Notes under the pieces: generated by a model
The model's input: only the letters and a program-made list of their open reading frames with translations
What the model was told of the DNA's origin: nothing
Database searches by the model: none
Part shown: positions 33,291-45,714 of the stretch, piece after piece
How positions within the stretch are numbered: position 1 is the stretch's first letter
Layout: each line of letters starts with the position of its first letter
Made by a program: the position numbers and the translations under genes
Source: Nissolia schottii
Taxonomy: Eukaryota > Streptophyta > Magnoliopsida > Fabales > Fabaceae
Reading direction: 5' to 3'
Assembly (NCBI GenBank): GCA_003254905.1
Contig: QANU01074086.1
Location: 1 to 64,000, forward strand
DNA: 64,000 nucleotides

Positions 33291-36072
33291 ATAAGCAATG
33301 AGGGTGAGGCCCATTATGCCCAATTAGACTGACATTCACACGTTCTGCTTATTTAATCCTTTTAAGGAAATGAATAAAGCTTTTGGTAAGTTGTTCAGTG
33401 GGCCGAGCCAGGCCAGTTTAAACAGCCTAACTAGTTCATTTAATGTATTTTGACGAGTGATTTTTAACTCAACTTGGAACTTATAAAAATTTCCACTTGG
33501 TGTGTAATTCTTTGCTGTTTTGTAGGGCCTAGAACTTGTGTGGTACAACGGGGTTCGTATGGTGATCGGTTAAGGTGATTCCAAGAGTAGTCTTTCGCTG
33601 ATTAACAACCTCCCTCCAAATCACCCCTTCTTCCTGTTGATGACAAGAATTCGACATTGACTTGCCTTTTCAAGTTAGTAATTCAAAACTAAATACAAAT
33701 TACATCTAAATAAAAGTTAAACATGATAAAATTGCAATTGAAAAAAATATATAAATAATAAAAATGAAAAAATTATTATCAAAATATAATTTTATTTTGT
33801 CGTTTTATATTAAATAAACCGGTTAGCCAGCTAAACGAATTAGACTGAAAAGGAGTTTTTTTTTCTTCTTTTTTGGTAAATAAATGACTTAATTCTAACC
33901 AGGTCAATATCTTTTAAGCTCAACAAATAGCTCAAGCAAAACAAGTTAGAGGTCTAAGCATTTAAACCAGTAATTTTAATCTTAATTTTATTTTTTGCTA
34001 CAGGGTTATCAATTTCTCCTACTTGATGGGCAGCGATAATTCCTTTTGCGGTATATGTGTATTGATTATATTTTTCTTGCATGATTTATGAGTTTGTGAA
34101 CATTGATGTTGACAGGAAAGGGATGGATTAGACCTTTTTGGAGAAGCAAATCCCCCAAATAAAACAGAGAAGCAAAATATGCACCAAACTTATCCTTACC
34201 TTATTAACTCCTAACTGTTTACATTTGTAGATGATTCCTGTTGAGTTCTCGAGCATTCACTCCTGCTGATAAATTTTTAAAGGGTTAATTAAGTTTTAGG
34301 CTTGTAAAATTGAAAAGCTTAGTTTTAGTTTCTTAGTAAAATTTTTAGTTCCTATAAAATTTGAAAGTTTGATTTTGGTTCCTCTAAATGGCTAAAGTTG
34401 ACGGTTGGCAACGTGACAGTTAACGACGCTGACGTGACATGCCACATCAGCGCCACGTGGCATAACCACCGTCCAAAGCTTTTACCATTTTTGTTTTAGA
34501 AGAATACTAATTTAAATCAAATTTAATATCATCTAAATAACTTGTGAATAGGTGATTAAATTTTTCAAGGGACGTCATCGCGCGTTTAATTATTATAAGA
34601 TAACACCCTATTTCCTAAACCAGCAAACGTTCACAGGGGAAAAGCAAATAAACTCTCTTAACTTTCTACGTCATTATGTGTTTGGTTTAGTTTTCTAGAT
34701 GTAAAAAATCATGTTGGGTTTGGTTTTCTAGATTAGTGTGATTTGATTTGATTGACATGTGATTGAGAGAAATTATATAGTTATTTCATACTGATGTACG
34801 AGAACTAAAAAAGTTATGACTTTTTTTTTATATTAGAAATATAAGTTTAATTTATTAAATTATTATTTATACATTTTTTTCTTTTATTAATTATTTATTT
34901 TTTCACTAAATTTCTTTTCATCAAATCTCTCCACTAAAAATATAATTGATATATAATCATTAATTTCACATTAAAAATACTAAATATAATATCAATATGA
35001 AATACTTTAAATTTTTAAAAGAGAATAACAGTATAAAATAGAGAGAGAGTATTACAATAGGAATGCTTTGGATTTGACAAGGTCTCTGTGATTGAACTCT
35101 CCATCTCACGTATTTTTCCTCTTCCTCAACAATTTCATTAAATACCCTAATCATATACCTAATCATAGTACTATAAAATAATCAAACGGTGCACTAATTG
35201 GTTGCTCTAAATTTATAAATCTAGATTAATAAATTATGACACAGACAAGACAATAATTTTGAGCAAAAGGCTGCTCGGACACGTGTTACTTGATCTTAGA
35301 AAGACACCTAAATATTGATGTCATTTTGTTTTCATATGGTTACGGGAAAGAGTTGTGTTATGCAACAATATTCCTCTGCTAAATTTTTAAATGTTAATTT
35401 TTTGACTTTTAATATATTCATGAATTAATATATTTAAATTCGAATTTAAATTTATTTAAAAATTAAAAATAAAAGTTAAAGAGCATGTATAATCATTTAT
35501 ATATAAGATATTATATTGACACACATTTCATACATTATTAAACAAAATTTCAATGTAATCCATATCTTAGTGAAATCTAATAGTAGATAGTGTGTAAATT
35601 GATGGAGTGTCCCATACATAATGATTCTGTAAAATTAAAAAACGTGGGATGATTGCCTTCTTCACTAAATTGATAGGGCAGGCACCGATGCTCAAACACA
35701 AGTGGACCATGAATTCTCAATGACCCGTTTTGCACCTCACGTACTCATGCCCCACATAGAACAGGTTATCCATCTATTTTGTTGTTATTAGTACCTGCTT
35801 TGTTTCTATCCCCGTCACTAGTCACAAGAATGAAATAACTGAAAAGCTTTCTAGTTGATTAATAATTGCAATTATTTTCCTCCTGTAAATAATTTATACC
35901 AGAAAATCCTTTCATGTCCCTTCAAGCTGAGTCTGATTCACTATCTAGTCAGATTTTAATACCTACCCTTTGGTTTATTCACCTATAGCACCTGCAGCAT
36001 TGCCAATTTGTCACCATTATTAGCAGTGGCCAAGATTGAATGACCAAGATTTCCCTTGTCTTCTCTCATGAA
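33288..36072. other. Intergenic region between MULE-2 and the lectin receptor gene
   Basis: AT-rich DNA without a supported gene. It contains the ACGT-family repeat fragment at 34282-34485. The last several hundred bases before 36073 would hold the lectin receptor promoter; no clear TATA could be singled out. Confidence 0.4.
34282..34485. mobile_element. ACGT-rich MITE family, truncated copy
   Basis: Starts GGGTTAATTAAGTTTTAG, has the TTTGATTTTGGTTCCT-type arm and the core AACGACGCTGACGTGACAT plus GCCACGTGGCA. It matches the copies at 30603 and 52376. The right terminal repeat was not found. Confidence 0.65.
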
Positions 36073-38179
36073 ATGGCTCCCTCGTGCTATATCTTCTCCA
36101 CACTTTGGTTATGGTTACTTAATCTTCTGGCAATTTATTCAGCAAGTGGCAGTGATGTTCCAATTAATGTTACAAAGCACTTCTTCTTCCCAGATTTCAG
36201 CATCACCAACAACCCAAGGCTTGTGCATGATGTGAAGCTCCTAGGCAGTGCAAGGATCTCAGACGAAAAGGGTGCAATCCAAATCCCCGACGAGTCCCAA
36301 GGCACAACAACAACAGCAGCAGACATAAGGCACCAAGCAGGGAGAGGAATCTACTCCTTCCCTGTTCGGTTGCTAGATCCAAGAACAAGGACCCCTGCTT
36401 CATTTGAAACCAGCTTCACCTTCCAGCTCAGCAATTCCACCTCCTCTGATGAGAATTCACAAGGCGGAAGTGGGCTCACCTTCATCATTGTCCCTGACGA
36501 GTTCACCGTTGGGAGGTCTGGTCCCTGGCTTGGAATGCTCAATGACGCCTGCGACAATGACTACAAGGCTGTGGCAGTGGAGTTCGACACAAGGATGAAC
36601 CAGGAATTCGGAGACCCCAACGACAACCACGTTGGCATCAACTTAGGTAAGGCCGCTAAGAACCAGAACCAGAACCAGAACCGTCTCTTCCAAAAGCTTA
36701 AGTCAATTGAATGATAGAGGAATTTTATATCTTTTAACAGGTACCATAGTATCCACCAAAGTCGTCAACGTCTCCGACGTTGGGGTGTCCCTCAAGGACG
36801 GCTCACTCCACCGCGCCTGGATCAGCTACGACGGACCGCGGAGGAGGATGGAGATTCGGCTCGGGCTAGCGCGGAAGCCTATATTTTCGGAATCCTTGGA
36901 TCTCTCTCCCTATCTGAACGAGTACATGTTTGTCGGGTTCTCAGCCTCCACGGGTAACCACACTCAAATCCACAGCATACTCTCCTGGAACTTCACCTCA
37001 ACCAGCCAAGCTTTTCTCCGGTTACCTTCGTCGGAGACTTGCCAGGGCAGGGTCATGCTTCAGAATAGCACCGCAGCAGAAGCAGAAGCCGAAGCCGAAG
37101 CCACCAATAACAAGAAGTCTTCCAAGGACGAACCGTCGCGCGCGTTCCTGATCTTCGTGGCCGCGGTGGCGCTGGCCGTGGCCGCCCTGATCGGCTTCTA
37201 CTTCGTCAGCAGGCACAGGAGGAACGCTGCCAAGTCAAACAGCCCGATCGATGCGGAGATCCGCAGGCCGAGGCCTCCGAACAAGCCGCGCCGCTTCGGT
37301 CTCGCCGAGATCTCGTCCGCGACAAGGTCGTTCAGCGAGATCGAGCTTCTCGGAGGCGACTCCAGAGGAGAGTACTACAGAGGGAAGCTCTCCAACGGCA
37401 CCCAGGTGGCCGTGAAGAGGTTCTCGGCGCAGTTTCTGGGGACGCACGGGTCGGACAAGAAGCGCCTGGTGAAGGAGATCAGAGGCGTTAGCCAGGCTCG
37501 CCACCCGAATCTGCTGCCCGTCAGGGGATGGTGCGAGGACAGGCATCAAGTCATGGTGGTCTACGAGTTCAACCCCAACGGCAGCCTGGACAAGTGGCTG
37601 TTCGGCGCCGGCGTCCTCCCGTGGACCCGGAGGTTCAAGGTCGTCAAGGACGTCGCCGACGGGCTGGGCTTCCTCCACGGGAAGCAGCTGGCGCACAAGA
37701 ACCTGAAGTGCAGCAGCGTGTTCCTGGACGTGAGCTTCAGGGCGGTGCTGGGCGACTTCGGGTTCGTCCTGATGGGGGCAGAGTCGAAGCAGTTCGAGTC
37801 CGCGGTGTGCCACGGCGCCGACGTCTTCGAGTTCGGCGTCCTGGTGCTGGAGGTCATCGCCGGGAGGAGGCGCGACGAGGGCAACAACCAGCTGCTGGAT
37901 TATGCCTGGAACCTGCACGAGACCGACGAGAAGGCGAGGCTGGTGGACAGGAGGATGGGTTCGTTGATCAACTTGGAGCAGGCAGTCAGGGTTCTTGAGA
38001 TTGGGCTGCTCTGCACTCTCAATGAGAACAAAGGGAGGCCCTCTATGGATCAAGTTGTGGACTTCCTCAATTACATGGATAGGCCTCTTCCTGACCTTCC
38101 CAGGACTCGCCCTGTTGCGCTGTTCCCTTATAGCAGCGCAAATGCTGGACTTTGCAGTGCGTATTCTTGTACCTTTTAG
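36073..38179 (+). CDS. L-type lectin-domain receptor-like protein with a degenerate kinase domain
   Basis: Two exons, 36073-36646 and 36741-38179 (94-bp GT-AG intron splitting GINLG and TIVST), give about 670 residues. Order: signal peptide (FSTLWLWLLNLLAIYSASGS); legume-lectin ectodomain with the metal-site stretch VAVEFDT and DPNDNHVGINLG; an Ala/Glu-rich linker; one transmembrane helix (IFVAAVALAVAALIGFYFVS); kinase-like domain. The ATP lysine (VAVKRF) and DFG (LGDFGF) are present, but the Gly-loop reads GGDSRGEYY, the catalytic HRDxKxxN reads HKNLKCSSV, and the activation segment with APE is missing (DFGFVLMG runs quickly into FEFGVLVLEV). It is therefore predicted to be a pseudokinase that signals by partner binding. 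ATG 36073 has a good AAATGGC context; an in-frame ATG at 36040 would add 11 residues. Exon 2 is far more GC-rich than its surroundings. Confidence 0.9.
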
Positions 38180-41100
38180 TTTTTGAGGCCATGCAATGAA
38201 TAATGGGTGGTGAAAGGGGGGGGGGGGTCATTCTTAGGCTTGCAACAGTTGATTGGGTCCGGTTTTCCAAGAATACATGTATCGAGAGTAACTTGATCCA
38301 AGTTAGATCCTGTTCTAAAATGTCTAGAATGGCGTGCGTGTGCGTGTAAGAATATAGACTCAGGTCACTCAAGAGCACATGACCATTCTAACTTTATTAA
38401 AGATCTCTCGGTTCAAGCTCTAGGTATGTAGCTCTGTTCAAATTCGAAAGAGAGAGCTTTATCGTCTAATAATTAATACCCTGCTCGGAAGAGTATAGTA
38501 AATGATTGGATGATGACGCAAACATTTAATTAGGAGATGTGTGTGCTGTGTGCCTAATTTTTATTTAATTGTAAATTTTTATTTTGTTAATAATTTAATG
38601 GTAAATATGTGTGGCTTGCGCTGAGCTAATAACGCTTATGACTACATATTTTGAAAGGAAAAAAAATGATACTATATAAGCTCGGGTTCATGATAAACCT
38701 TATGAATAGCAATGTCAGCTACTTATTTCATTATAATTATATATTTATAATGTTAAATTATATTTTGAATAGTTGATGTGTTATCACATGTAGAGTTCAC
38801 CGTGAATCCAAATTTATACAATCATCACTCATTTTAAAAACTAATGAGCACTCAGCATGTTTGTTTGTGTATATAATAGATAAAAGGAGTAGAAAAAATT
38901 TTAATTTTTGGTCGCTAAATTATTTTTTATGGTTGTCTTTAGTCTTATTTTTCATATATTCACTTATTATTACTATTATTATTATTAAAAAAGATATTTA
39001 TGTGCATTATACTACCCACTTTCTACTCTCCACTACTCACCGTCTATTTATCCATTCATTTTTAACAAAATTGCCCCCAAAGAGAAGAAAAAAAAATACC
39101 CAAAATGAATTTACTTTTTTTTTATTTTTTATTTTAGAAAGATAATCGAATATTTGATGGACACAAAGTGTCTATTAAGAGTAAATTGAAATTTGTTTTG
39201 AGGTTCATATATACTTTTATTTTACAAAATTATTATTTTTATAAGAGAGAATACCCACACGGTCCTTTAAATTCCTAAAAAAAAACTTGTTAACTTGTCC
39301 TGCCTTCCTCACTTCTTCAACTTCCATGGCAGCTGCAACCTAGTACCATCTTCCATCCATCTTATTTCCATCACCAAAAATCTCTTATTATCGTCATCTA
39401 TGAGGAGCATTTTGTCTTTTTTTTTTTTTTTTAATCAAAGATTTCCGTGGGCATTCCTTTTTATAAACTTGTATACAATTCGGTTTCCCCTTCTCACATC
39501 CACTCACTCTTCATCTCAACCCACGTTCCATCAAGTTTGAACATAATACTCTTAGTAATAAACGTCCGTTACAGCATCACTTTTATCGCCGCTCCAAACA
39601 TTGCTCCAGTTGTGCTCTTCTTCCCCTCTCTCTTTCTTTTCATTTTCTAATAATATGGTTACTGATACAAAAAGTAACTACTTTTTTTTTTTTTTTTTTT
39701 TACAAATTTAATTGGAATAACTTTTCAGTTTTAGACTTCAAAATGCAACTCTTGTTGTCATTCTCCACTATAAATAACCACTTCGATCCCATTCCCTTTT
39801 TTCATGGTCACTTACCAAAAAAACTTTCATGTTTCCTACTTGATAGGTCCATTACTGTTATATAAAGAGGATTTAAATTTTGGTTTCTATTAATTGTAAT
39901 GAAATTTTTTTTACATCCGACATATATTTATATTGACACATCCATTAGTTAATAATTATTTAATTTACATAAAGCCAATAACCACTAACCACAATCACTC
40001 TGCATTTTCCCTGCATACCCATGTTACCCACCAACTTTCAACTCCTATCTTGACTATTTAGAAACTGATGTCCACTCTTCCATTTCTTTTTCTTGTCTTC
40101 AAATTTTAAAAACTACCTTCACGATTTCGCTCCCTTCTTTCTTCCTACAACGAAAAATCCGTACCTTCAAGCCCCGGTATTGAATTTGATTGTTTACACC
40201 CATGCTCCATCAAAAAAATAAAAATAAAAGAAATGACTTACATTACAATAATTCAATACTTGATAGGCACGAAAGACCCACTAATATTTAAAATTATCAC
40301 TTTTGTACCAGACCAATTTGGTCATCAAACAAAAATATACAGAAGCTGGAATGATTTTCAATTTGTAAAAAAAAATTTCTCTTTATAATTACAATCCACA
40401 TTCTCTTTTTTTTTCTCTTCTTCTTTATCTTCTAAAAATGTCCTTAATGTCTTTAATACTCTTATAATATATATATTAATTTCACTATAAAAATACATTG
40501 TCATTTGTTTTTATCGAAACAAACTTATGTGTGTATCAATTTAAAGTATTTCTCAAATAATCTATCCAAATACAAAATAACTTTCTCTAGAAAAATAAAA
40601 CTATTAAAAATAAGTTGTAAAAGAAACACTTTCTTAGAAGTTTATCTAAATGCACCCTAACGACCACGTTCTTAAGATGGTTCACGTGAATAAATAAATA
40701 ATAGTAGCTTATTATAAAATAAAATAAAAGAAAAGAACGTTTTCTATTATAGAGAGATACCTTAGTGTCAAACATCCACAAATCAATTATGTCAGAACCT
40801 TTCAAGAACTAAAAATTGAAGGGACATTTTCATTGAGCTTATCCTGTGTATATGAATTCTCTATAGAATATACAATGTGTCTTACTAATTCCGCTATCTA
40901 TAATAATAAAAATAATCATGCCGGGATCCTATATGAACCAACAATTTAATTGTCCTCCTGGTCAAACAATGGGTCCATAGGTCAGATACCCGAGAAGTGA
41001 TTTTACAACGCATTCTTTCCTATCAACTTCAACAAAACTAAATCTAGGATAAACACAAATCTAAGTCTAGATACATTCACAATAAAATTGATAAAAATTA

Positions 41101-42626
41101 AAAATAATTAAATATATATCTTACATGAAGTTATAAATCTAAACATGAGGTGTTAGAATAATGTCTACTCAAGAACCTTATACAGATAACAAGCTAACCA
41201 CAAGAACAAAGTCACTTAATCTGCTCAAAATTGCGTCCATCATATTCATCCACAAATTTTCAGCTTTGAAAACCACAGATCATTAAGCAAAAGGCAGACT
41301 GAAGTACATGCAAGGCAGGATCGTCAAAATCACGTACAAGTAAGAAATCCATAAACTACTCCAGGTTTTTACCACATGCAAAGCTTACTTTGGCAGCAAC
41401 TGCGCCTCAAGATCATTAAACAATATTAAGGATACTGGGACAGGAAATGCGCATTGGACATATCAAAATATGTTTACACTTTGTCACTCTCACAACACAT
41501 CAAGGGGTGATGTGTTGTGAGAGAGTGACGAAGATGTATGCATATTTTGATATATGCCCAAATAGCAAAGTTGGGGACCCTTAGGATCCTTCTGGATAAC
41601 CTTACTTTTATTTAAGTCATATTATAAGCATTTTGGGTTAAATTAACTTATTTATCCAAATGATTCCTTAATCCAATCTAAATCTCTTCAAATAGTACAT
41701 CACCACCTGTTTTAAATGCAACACAGCATGTAAAAGAGTGATACAGGATCTAACAAATGCCTCTTAGAATGCCATCTACTCAAGTGTCTACAATTCATTC
41801 TGCGTTACAAAATCACACAAAATTCAGTCATAAGAATACAACTTCAACACAAAAGGGAGATGCTCATAAATGGAAACTCAAATTTAACAAATAACTTCAT
41901 AGAAATACCATTACTACATCAATAACCTTCACTTCAATGATGAAAATATCAAAAAGTTGAGCGAGTCAACCATTACATGTAATTTACATACATTGGGAAA
42001 TTTCCACACAACAATGTTTAGTTTCCTCGGATAAATATTGTTAAGTAAATATCATCTGAAGCAGCTCCCCCATCTGTAATCAAAGGACTTCCGGGGGGTG
42101 AAATGATCTAAAATCTATTATTATTATTAAGTTTGCAATAGAAAGAAAGAAATACACAACAAAAGAACACTGTTGTCTCAAAGTACAACAATCTCAACAA
42201 ATATGAAAACTACACACAATACAAGAATGGCCAGTTTCATCAATCAACAAAAGAAACAAAACCAACAGCTCCAAGTTCCTCAATTCAAACCTTCCGGAAC
42301 AAACACACAGATTAGTCTTCCAAAGATACACGCGACAACAAGTTAGCTCCTTCACAAGTTTTTTACATCAATTGAATCCTTTACAATATAAAATAATAGT
42401 CAGTTTAGGTTACAATTCGGTATCCAAATATACATTACAAGAATATAATTGAACTCATTTTAATCATTCAAAACCTTTACCAAACTAACTCGATGTCACG
42501 TGTATCTTTAGAACTCTAACTTGGGTGTTTACTCAATCAAAGCAACCTCCGCATGTAAAAATGAAAACAATTCACAATAAAAATCACAAATCCTCATAAA
42601 TATAAACACAATACAACTCCTCAAAA
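38180..42626. other. Long intergenic region, no supported gene
   Basis: The first part is the 3' flank of the lectin receptor gene, with a 13-G run near 38217-38228. The remainder is AT-rich with long T/A runs (39420-39432, 39681-39701) and only accidental ORFs. The one structured feature is the foldback at 41459. The final ~500 bp may be 3'-UTR of the Kazal gene on the minus strand. Confidence 0.4.
41459..41554. repeat. Short foldback (hairpin) of ~96 bp
   Basis: The left arm 41459-41502 (ending CTCTCACAACACATCA) pairs with the right arm 41508-41554 (starting TGATGTGTTGTGAGAG) across a 5-base loop. Only a 2-base bulge and a few mismatches interrupt it. It could be a very short MITE or a young inverted duplication with microRNA-precursor-like geometry. 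I do not recognise a known miRNA in either arm. Confidence 0.8.
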
Positions 42627-43019
42627 CTAAAAAAGACCAAACAGCACCGAGAACCCTAGCACGATGAGCCACAGAATGTGCACCAAGAGAAGCGCCTGAC
42701 CCGGGAGCGGCGCCGATCCGCCGCTCCCCACTTCACAGAACCCCAATTTCGCGACTTCGGCGCCGGCGCACGCCGCCTCAGCGCAGCCGCACCAGTAGGT
42801 GACGCCGTCGGCGCCGCAGACCGGATCGGTCCGGAAGCATTTGGCGGGGCATGAGGACGGCGCCGGCGTACCGGAACAAACGCCAGCGGACTGCGACGGC
42901 AGGCGGAGGACGGTGGAGGAGGGTTGCTGCCGGTCGGGTTCGGCGGTTGCAACGGTTAAGATTGTGCAGAGAGAGATGAAGATGAAAAAGATGCGTGCTT
43001 CTTTGGGGAATTTCGACAT
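42627..43019 (-). CDS. Kazal-type serine protease inhibitor-like secreted protein
   Basis: A 130-residue single-exon ORF. Residues 1-26 form a signal peptide (IFFIFISLCTILTVATA). Residues 48-95 form a Kazal-like domain with eight cysteines (48, 57, 61, 68, 77, 79, 84, 95) around the signature CFRTDPVCGADGVTYWCGCA. Residues 109-130 are a hydrophobic C-terminal tail (LLLVHILWLIVLGFSVLFGL), which suggests a GPI signal or membrane anchor. Kazal domains inhibit serine proteases by the canonical-loop mechanism; plant members of this short family are largely uncharacterised. ATG 43019 is chosen because only GTG is available upstream (43082) and the signal peptide begins there. The GC-rich ORF stands out from AT-rich flanks. 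Confidence 0.88.
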   Translation of the reverse strand: MSKFPKEARIFFIFISLCTILTVATAEPDRQQPSSTVLRLPSQSAGVCSGTPAPSSCPAKCFRTDPVCGADGVTYWCGCAEAACAGAEVAKLGFCEVGSGGSAPLPGQALLLVHILWLIVLGFSVLFGLF

Positions 43020-45064
43020 TGGGTTGAATTGGCTAGGATGGCGAGCTATGAGGGCTCGCCCGTGAGGGAATCGAGGATCCACTCGGGTAAAGTTTCGAGA
43101 TTTGGAAGAGGATTTGAGGATTGGGGATTGGAAGATTGGGATCGGAGGGTGGGAAGTTTGGAATTGGAATGAACCCTAATTGAGGAAATTGGGGGTATTT
43201 TTATTTTTGGGGTTCGAGAAAGTCTTTTTCTTGTTGTCGTCAAAGAAGGAGAATGGTTCTTTTCCTGATTCTCTTGTTCACCTAACTTCCGCGTTGTTAT
43301 TATCTTTTTTCTGGCAAGTCCCAATTTTTTTTTTTGGTATGTCCCAAACACACCTTTCCTAATTTTATCATAGGATAAATTGATACAACGCAAATACAAA
43401 AATTAAATAAGTCTTTTGCAATTTAATTATGGGACAAAAGATCTATTTAAATTAGCTTAAAATAAAAATATTTTAAAGAATATAATTTTTAAAAAATATT
43501 CAAAGAAAACTAGTTAAAATACTACTTTTTTAAAAGTTGATGATGCTCTATTTTTTAATAAAATTGCAATATAAGTGATTTATAGTAAAATTACTTTACA
43601 AATGAAAATAAAACTTTTTAAAAAAATGTTATACCATAAGAATTTAAGTAAAAGAAAAGTTTTTTTTTAAAAGTCCATCCAAACGAACTAAAATTGGTTT
43701 CGTAACTTGACTTTTACATAAATATACCCCTCACAAATAAATGACATTAAGATGATAGACATCTCAAATGCTTATTGATCCAACTTTTTTCATTTGTGAT
43801 GAGTGAATATGTATTTTTTATTTGTGATGGACTAACTTGTGTAGTCATAAAATTGTGAAAGCCTATTTAAAAGTTTACTTTTTTTTTTAATTTCTCCTTA
43901 AAAAGATGCAAAACCATAAGCGAAATTTGAATTTGAATTGTAACTAAATGGAGAGAAATTGAAGAATGAAAATTTGTTAATGTGATTATACAAGATCCAT
44001 TTATTTACCAAGAAAAAAAAGGATGTTCTTCATCTAATTTTTAAAAAGTTTAATTTTTATGCATCCATAAAAATTGTTATCTAATTAAATGAGCTAATAC
44101 TTTTAAAATAGTGAGGGTGAAAGTAAAAATATATTCGTAAATGTTATTATGAAATATTTGAAAGTGTGTATATTTTTTTGATTCGGTTAGGATATGATTT
44201 AATATTGTTTATTATATCATTTGATAGTTTATTATCTCGTATTATCTTTCTTTATATACATTATCTTTTATCCTATAAATAGGCTCTTAGACTATACATC
44301 AATAATAGAGGTCTCTCTTTACTCTCTCCTTTCTCTATTGTTTTGTGCTCCTTATTATTATTATTTACAACATATTATTAGCATGAAAATTCTTTCATTG
44401 GAGTAAAGGAAGAAATGCATCTTGATCCAATAAGTTTTAGAGACATAATTTAATAATGAAACGTTGCATCTCGAAGGATTGTGCAAAAGCAAAGATTTGT
44501 TTGAGTTGTTATATAAATTTATTTATTTTGATTGTTTTCCTATTTTGTTTATGTTCTTTAATTATTAATTTATTTTATCAATGCAAACTATTTCTATATC
44601 TATTTCCTTTCTTTCAACACCATTTCTAAAAATAAATAGTAATGGTATCCTAATGAAAAGGTTGAAACTGCCTTCCCATTAAGTAATTATACCGAAAAAA
44701 TCACATTGGTCCCATATTTATTAAATGCCAATCAATTTATTAAATGAGGCCAAATTATTATAATATAATTAATTTATTATACATGACCAAATTGAACAAA
44801 AAAACTATGAGACCAAAAATAATTTTTTCGGTATAATTATGAGACCAAAAGAGAGTTTTGCCCTTATAAAAATATAATTTTTCTTGGAGTAATTAGCAAT
44901 CGTACATATAAGAAAATATAACCATGAATGGTAATGATACTTAATTATAAGGAAATATAATCATTCCCAAAAGTGAATGAAAATACATATATCAATTCTT
45001 AGAAGTGAATGAGAATTGTACCTCATCATTCTAAAAAAATGAATAATAATTTTAATTAAAATTT
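43020..45064. other. Intergenic, no supported gene
   Basis: The first ~350 bp (43020-43370) are the probable leader and promoter of the Kazal gene. The rest is very AT-rich. A small MITE lies at 44684-44840. Confidence 0.4.
44684..44840. mobile_element. Small MITE with inverted ends
   Basis: AATTATACCGAAAAAATCAC at the left is answered by ATTTTTTCGGTATAATT at the right, about 155 bp apart. The inner words TTGGTCCCATA / TATGAGACCAAAAA extend the inverted pairing. Family unassigned. Confidence 0.6.
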
Positions 45065-45705
45065 TATTTTTTTAAAAAAATTTAACCATTACCGTCAACT
45101 ATAACCATCGTTTGGGCTTAAAGATATCGACAAATAACAACCGACGGTAAAGGAATAAAATATTATTATCTTTACCGTCGTCATGAACCGACGGTAACCG
45201 AACGAATAAAATATTAATAAATTTACCGTCGATTATAGCCGACGGTAAAGGAATAAAATAGTAATATTTTTATCGTCAGTGGCGCTCGACAGTGGTGAAA
45301 GAATAAAATATTATTATCTTTACCGTCGCTCCTAACCGACGGTAAACGAACAAATAAAATACTAATATATTGACCACCGACGATAAAGGGATAAAATAGA
45401 TATATGCATATCGTCGGTGGTTACCAATGGTGGTGTAGGAATAAAATATTATCATCTTTATCGTCTCAATTAACCGATGGTAAACTAGTTCAAATGTGCT
45501 CACATGTGAACCGGTTTCCGTAGGTGACGTCCGGCGGTAATTACCGTCAGATACAATTACCTGATGGTAAATCTATTACCATCGATCACTTTACCGCCGG
45601 CCCGACGACCGACTGTAAATCCGATGGTAACATCAAAAGCCGACAGAAACTGTGAAAATTTTCAACGGTAATTCTGACGATAATAGATTGTTTTCTTGTA
45701 GTGAT
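45065..45705. mobile_element. CACTA (En/Spm) transposon terminus with subterminal repeat array
   Basis: The right edge ends TTTTCTTGTAGTG at 45705, the reverse complement of the canonical terminus CACTACAAGAAAA. Inward lies an array of about ten palindromic words of the form TTTACCGTCG ... CCGACGGTAAA at roughly 60-bp spacing, separated by AAAGGAATAAAATA-like spacers. These are the subterminal motifs recognised by CACTA transposases. No CACTACAAGAAAA left end and no transposase were found in the window, so this is a partial or deletion copy. Confidence 0.85.
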
Positions 45706-45714
45706 TTATTACAT

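Noticed and set aside
37235-38053. 272-residue open frame antisense to the lectin receptor exon 2 (and a 156-residue frame at 37528-37998)
   Set aside because: Both are by-products of the GC-rich kinase exon. They have Pro/Arg/Ala-biased composition, no family match and no start context.
45276-45503. 75-residue minus-strand frame
   Set aside because: It lies wholly in the CACTA subterminal array and its residues repeat with the array.
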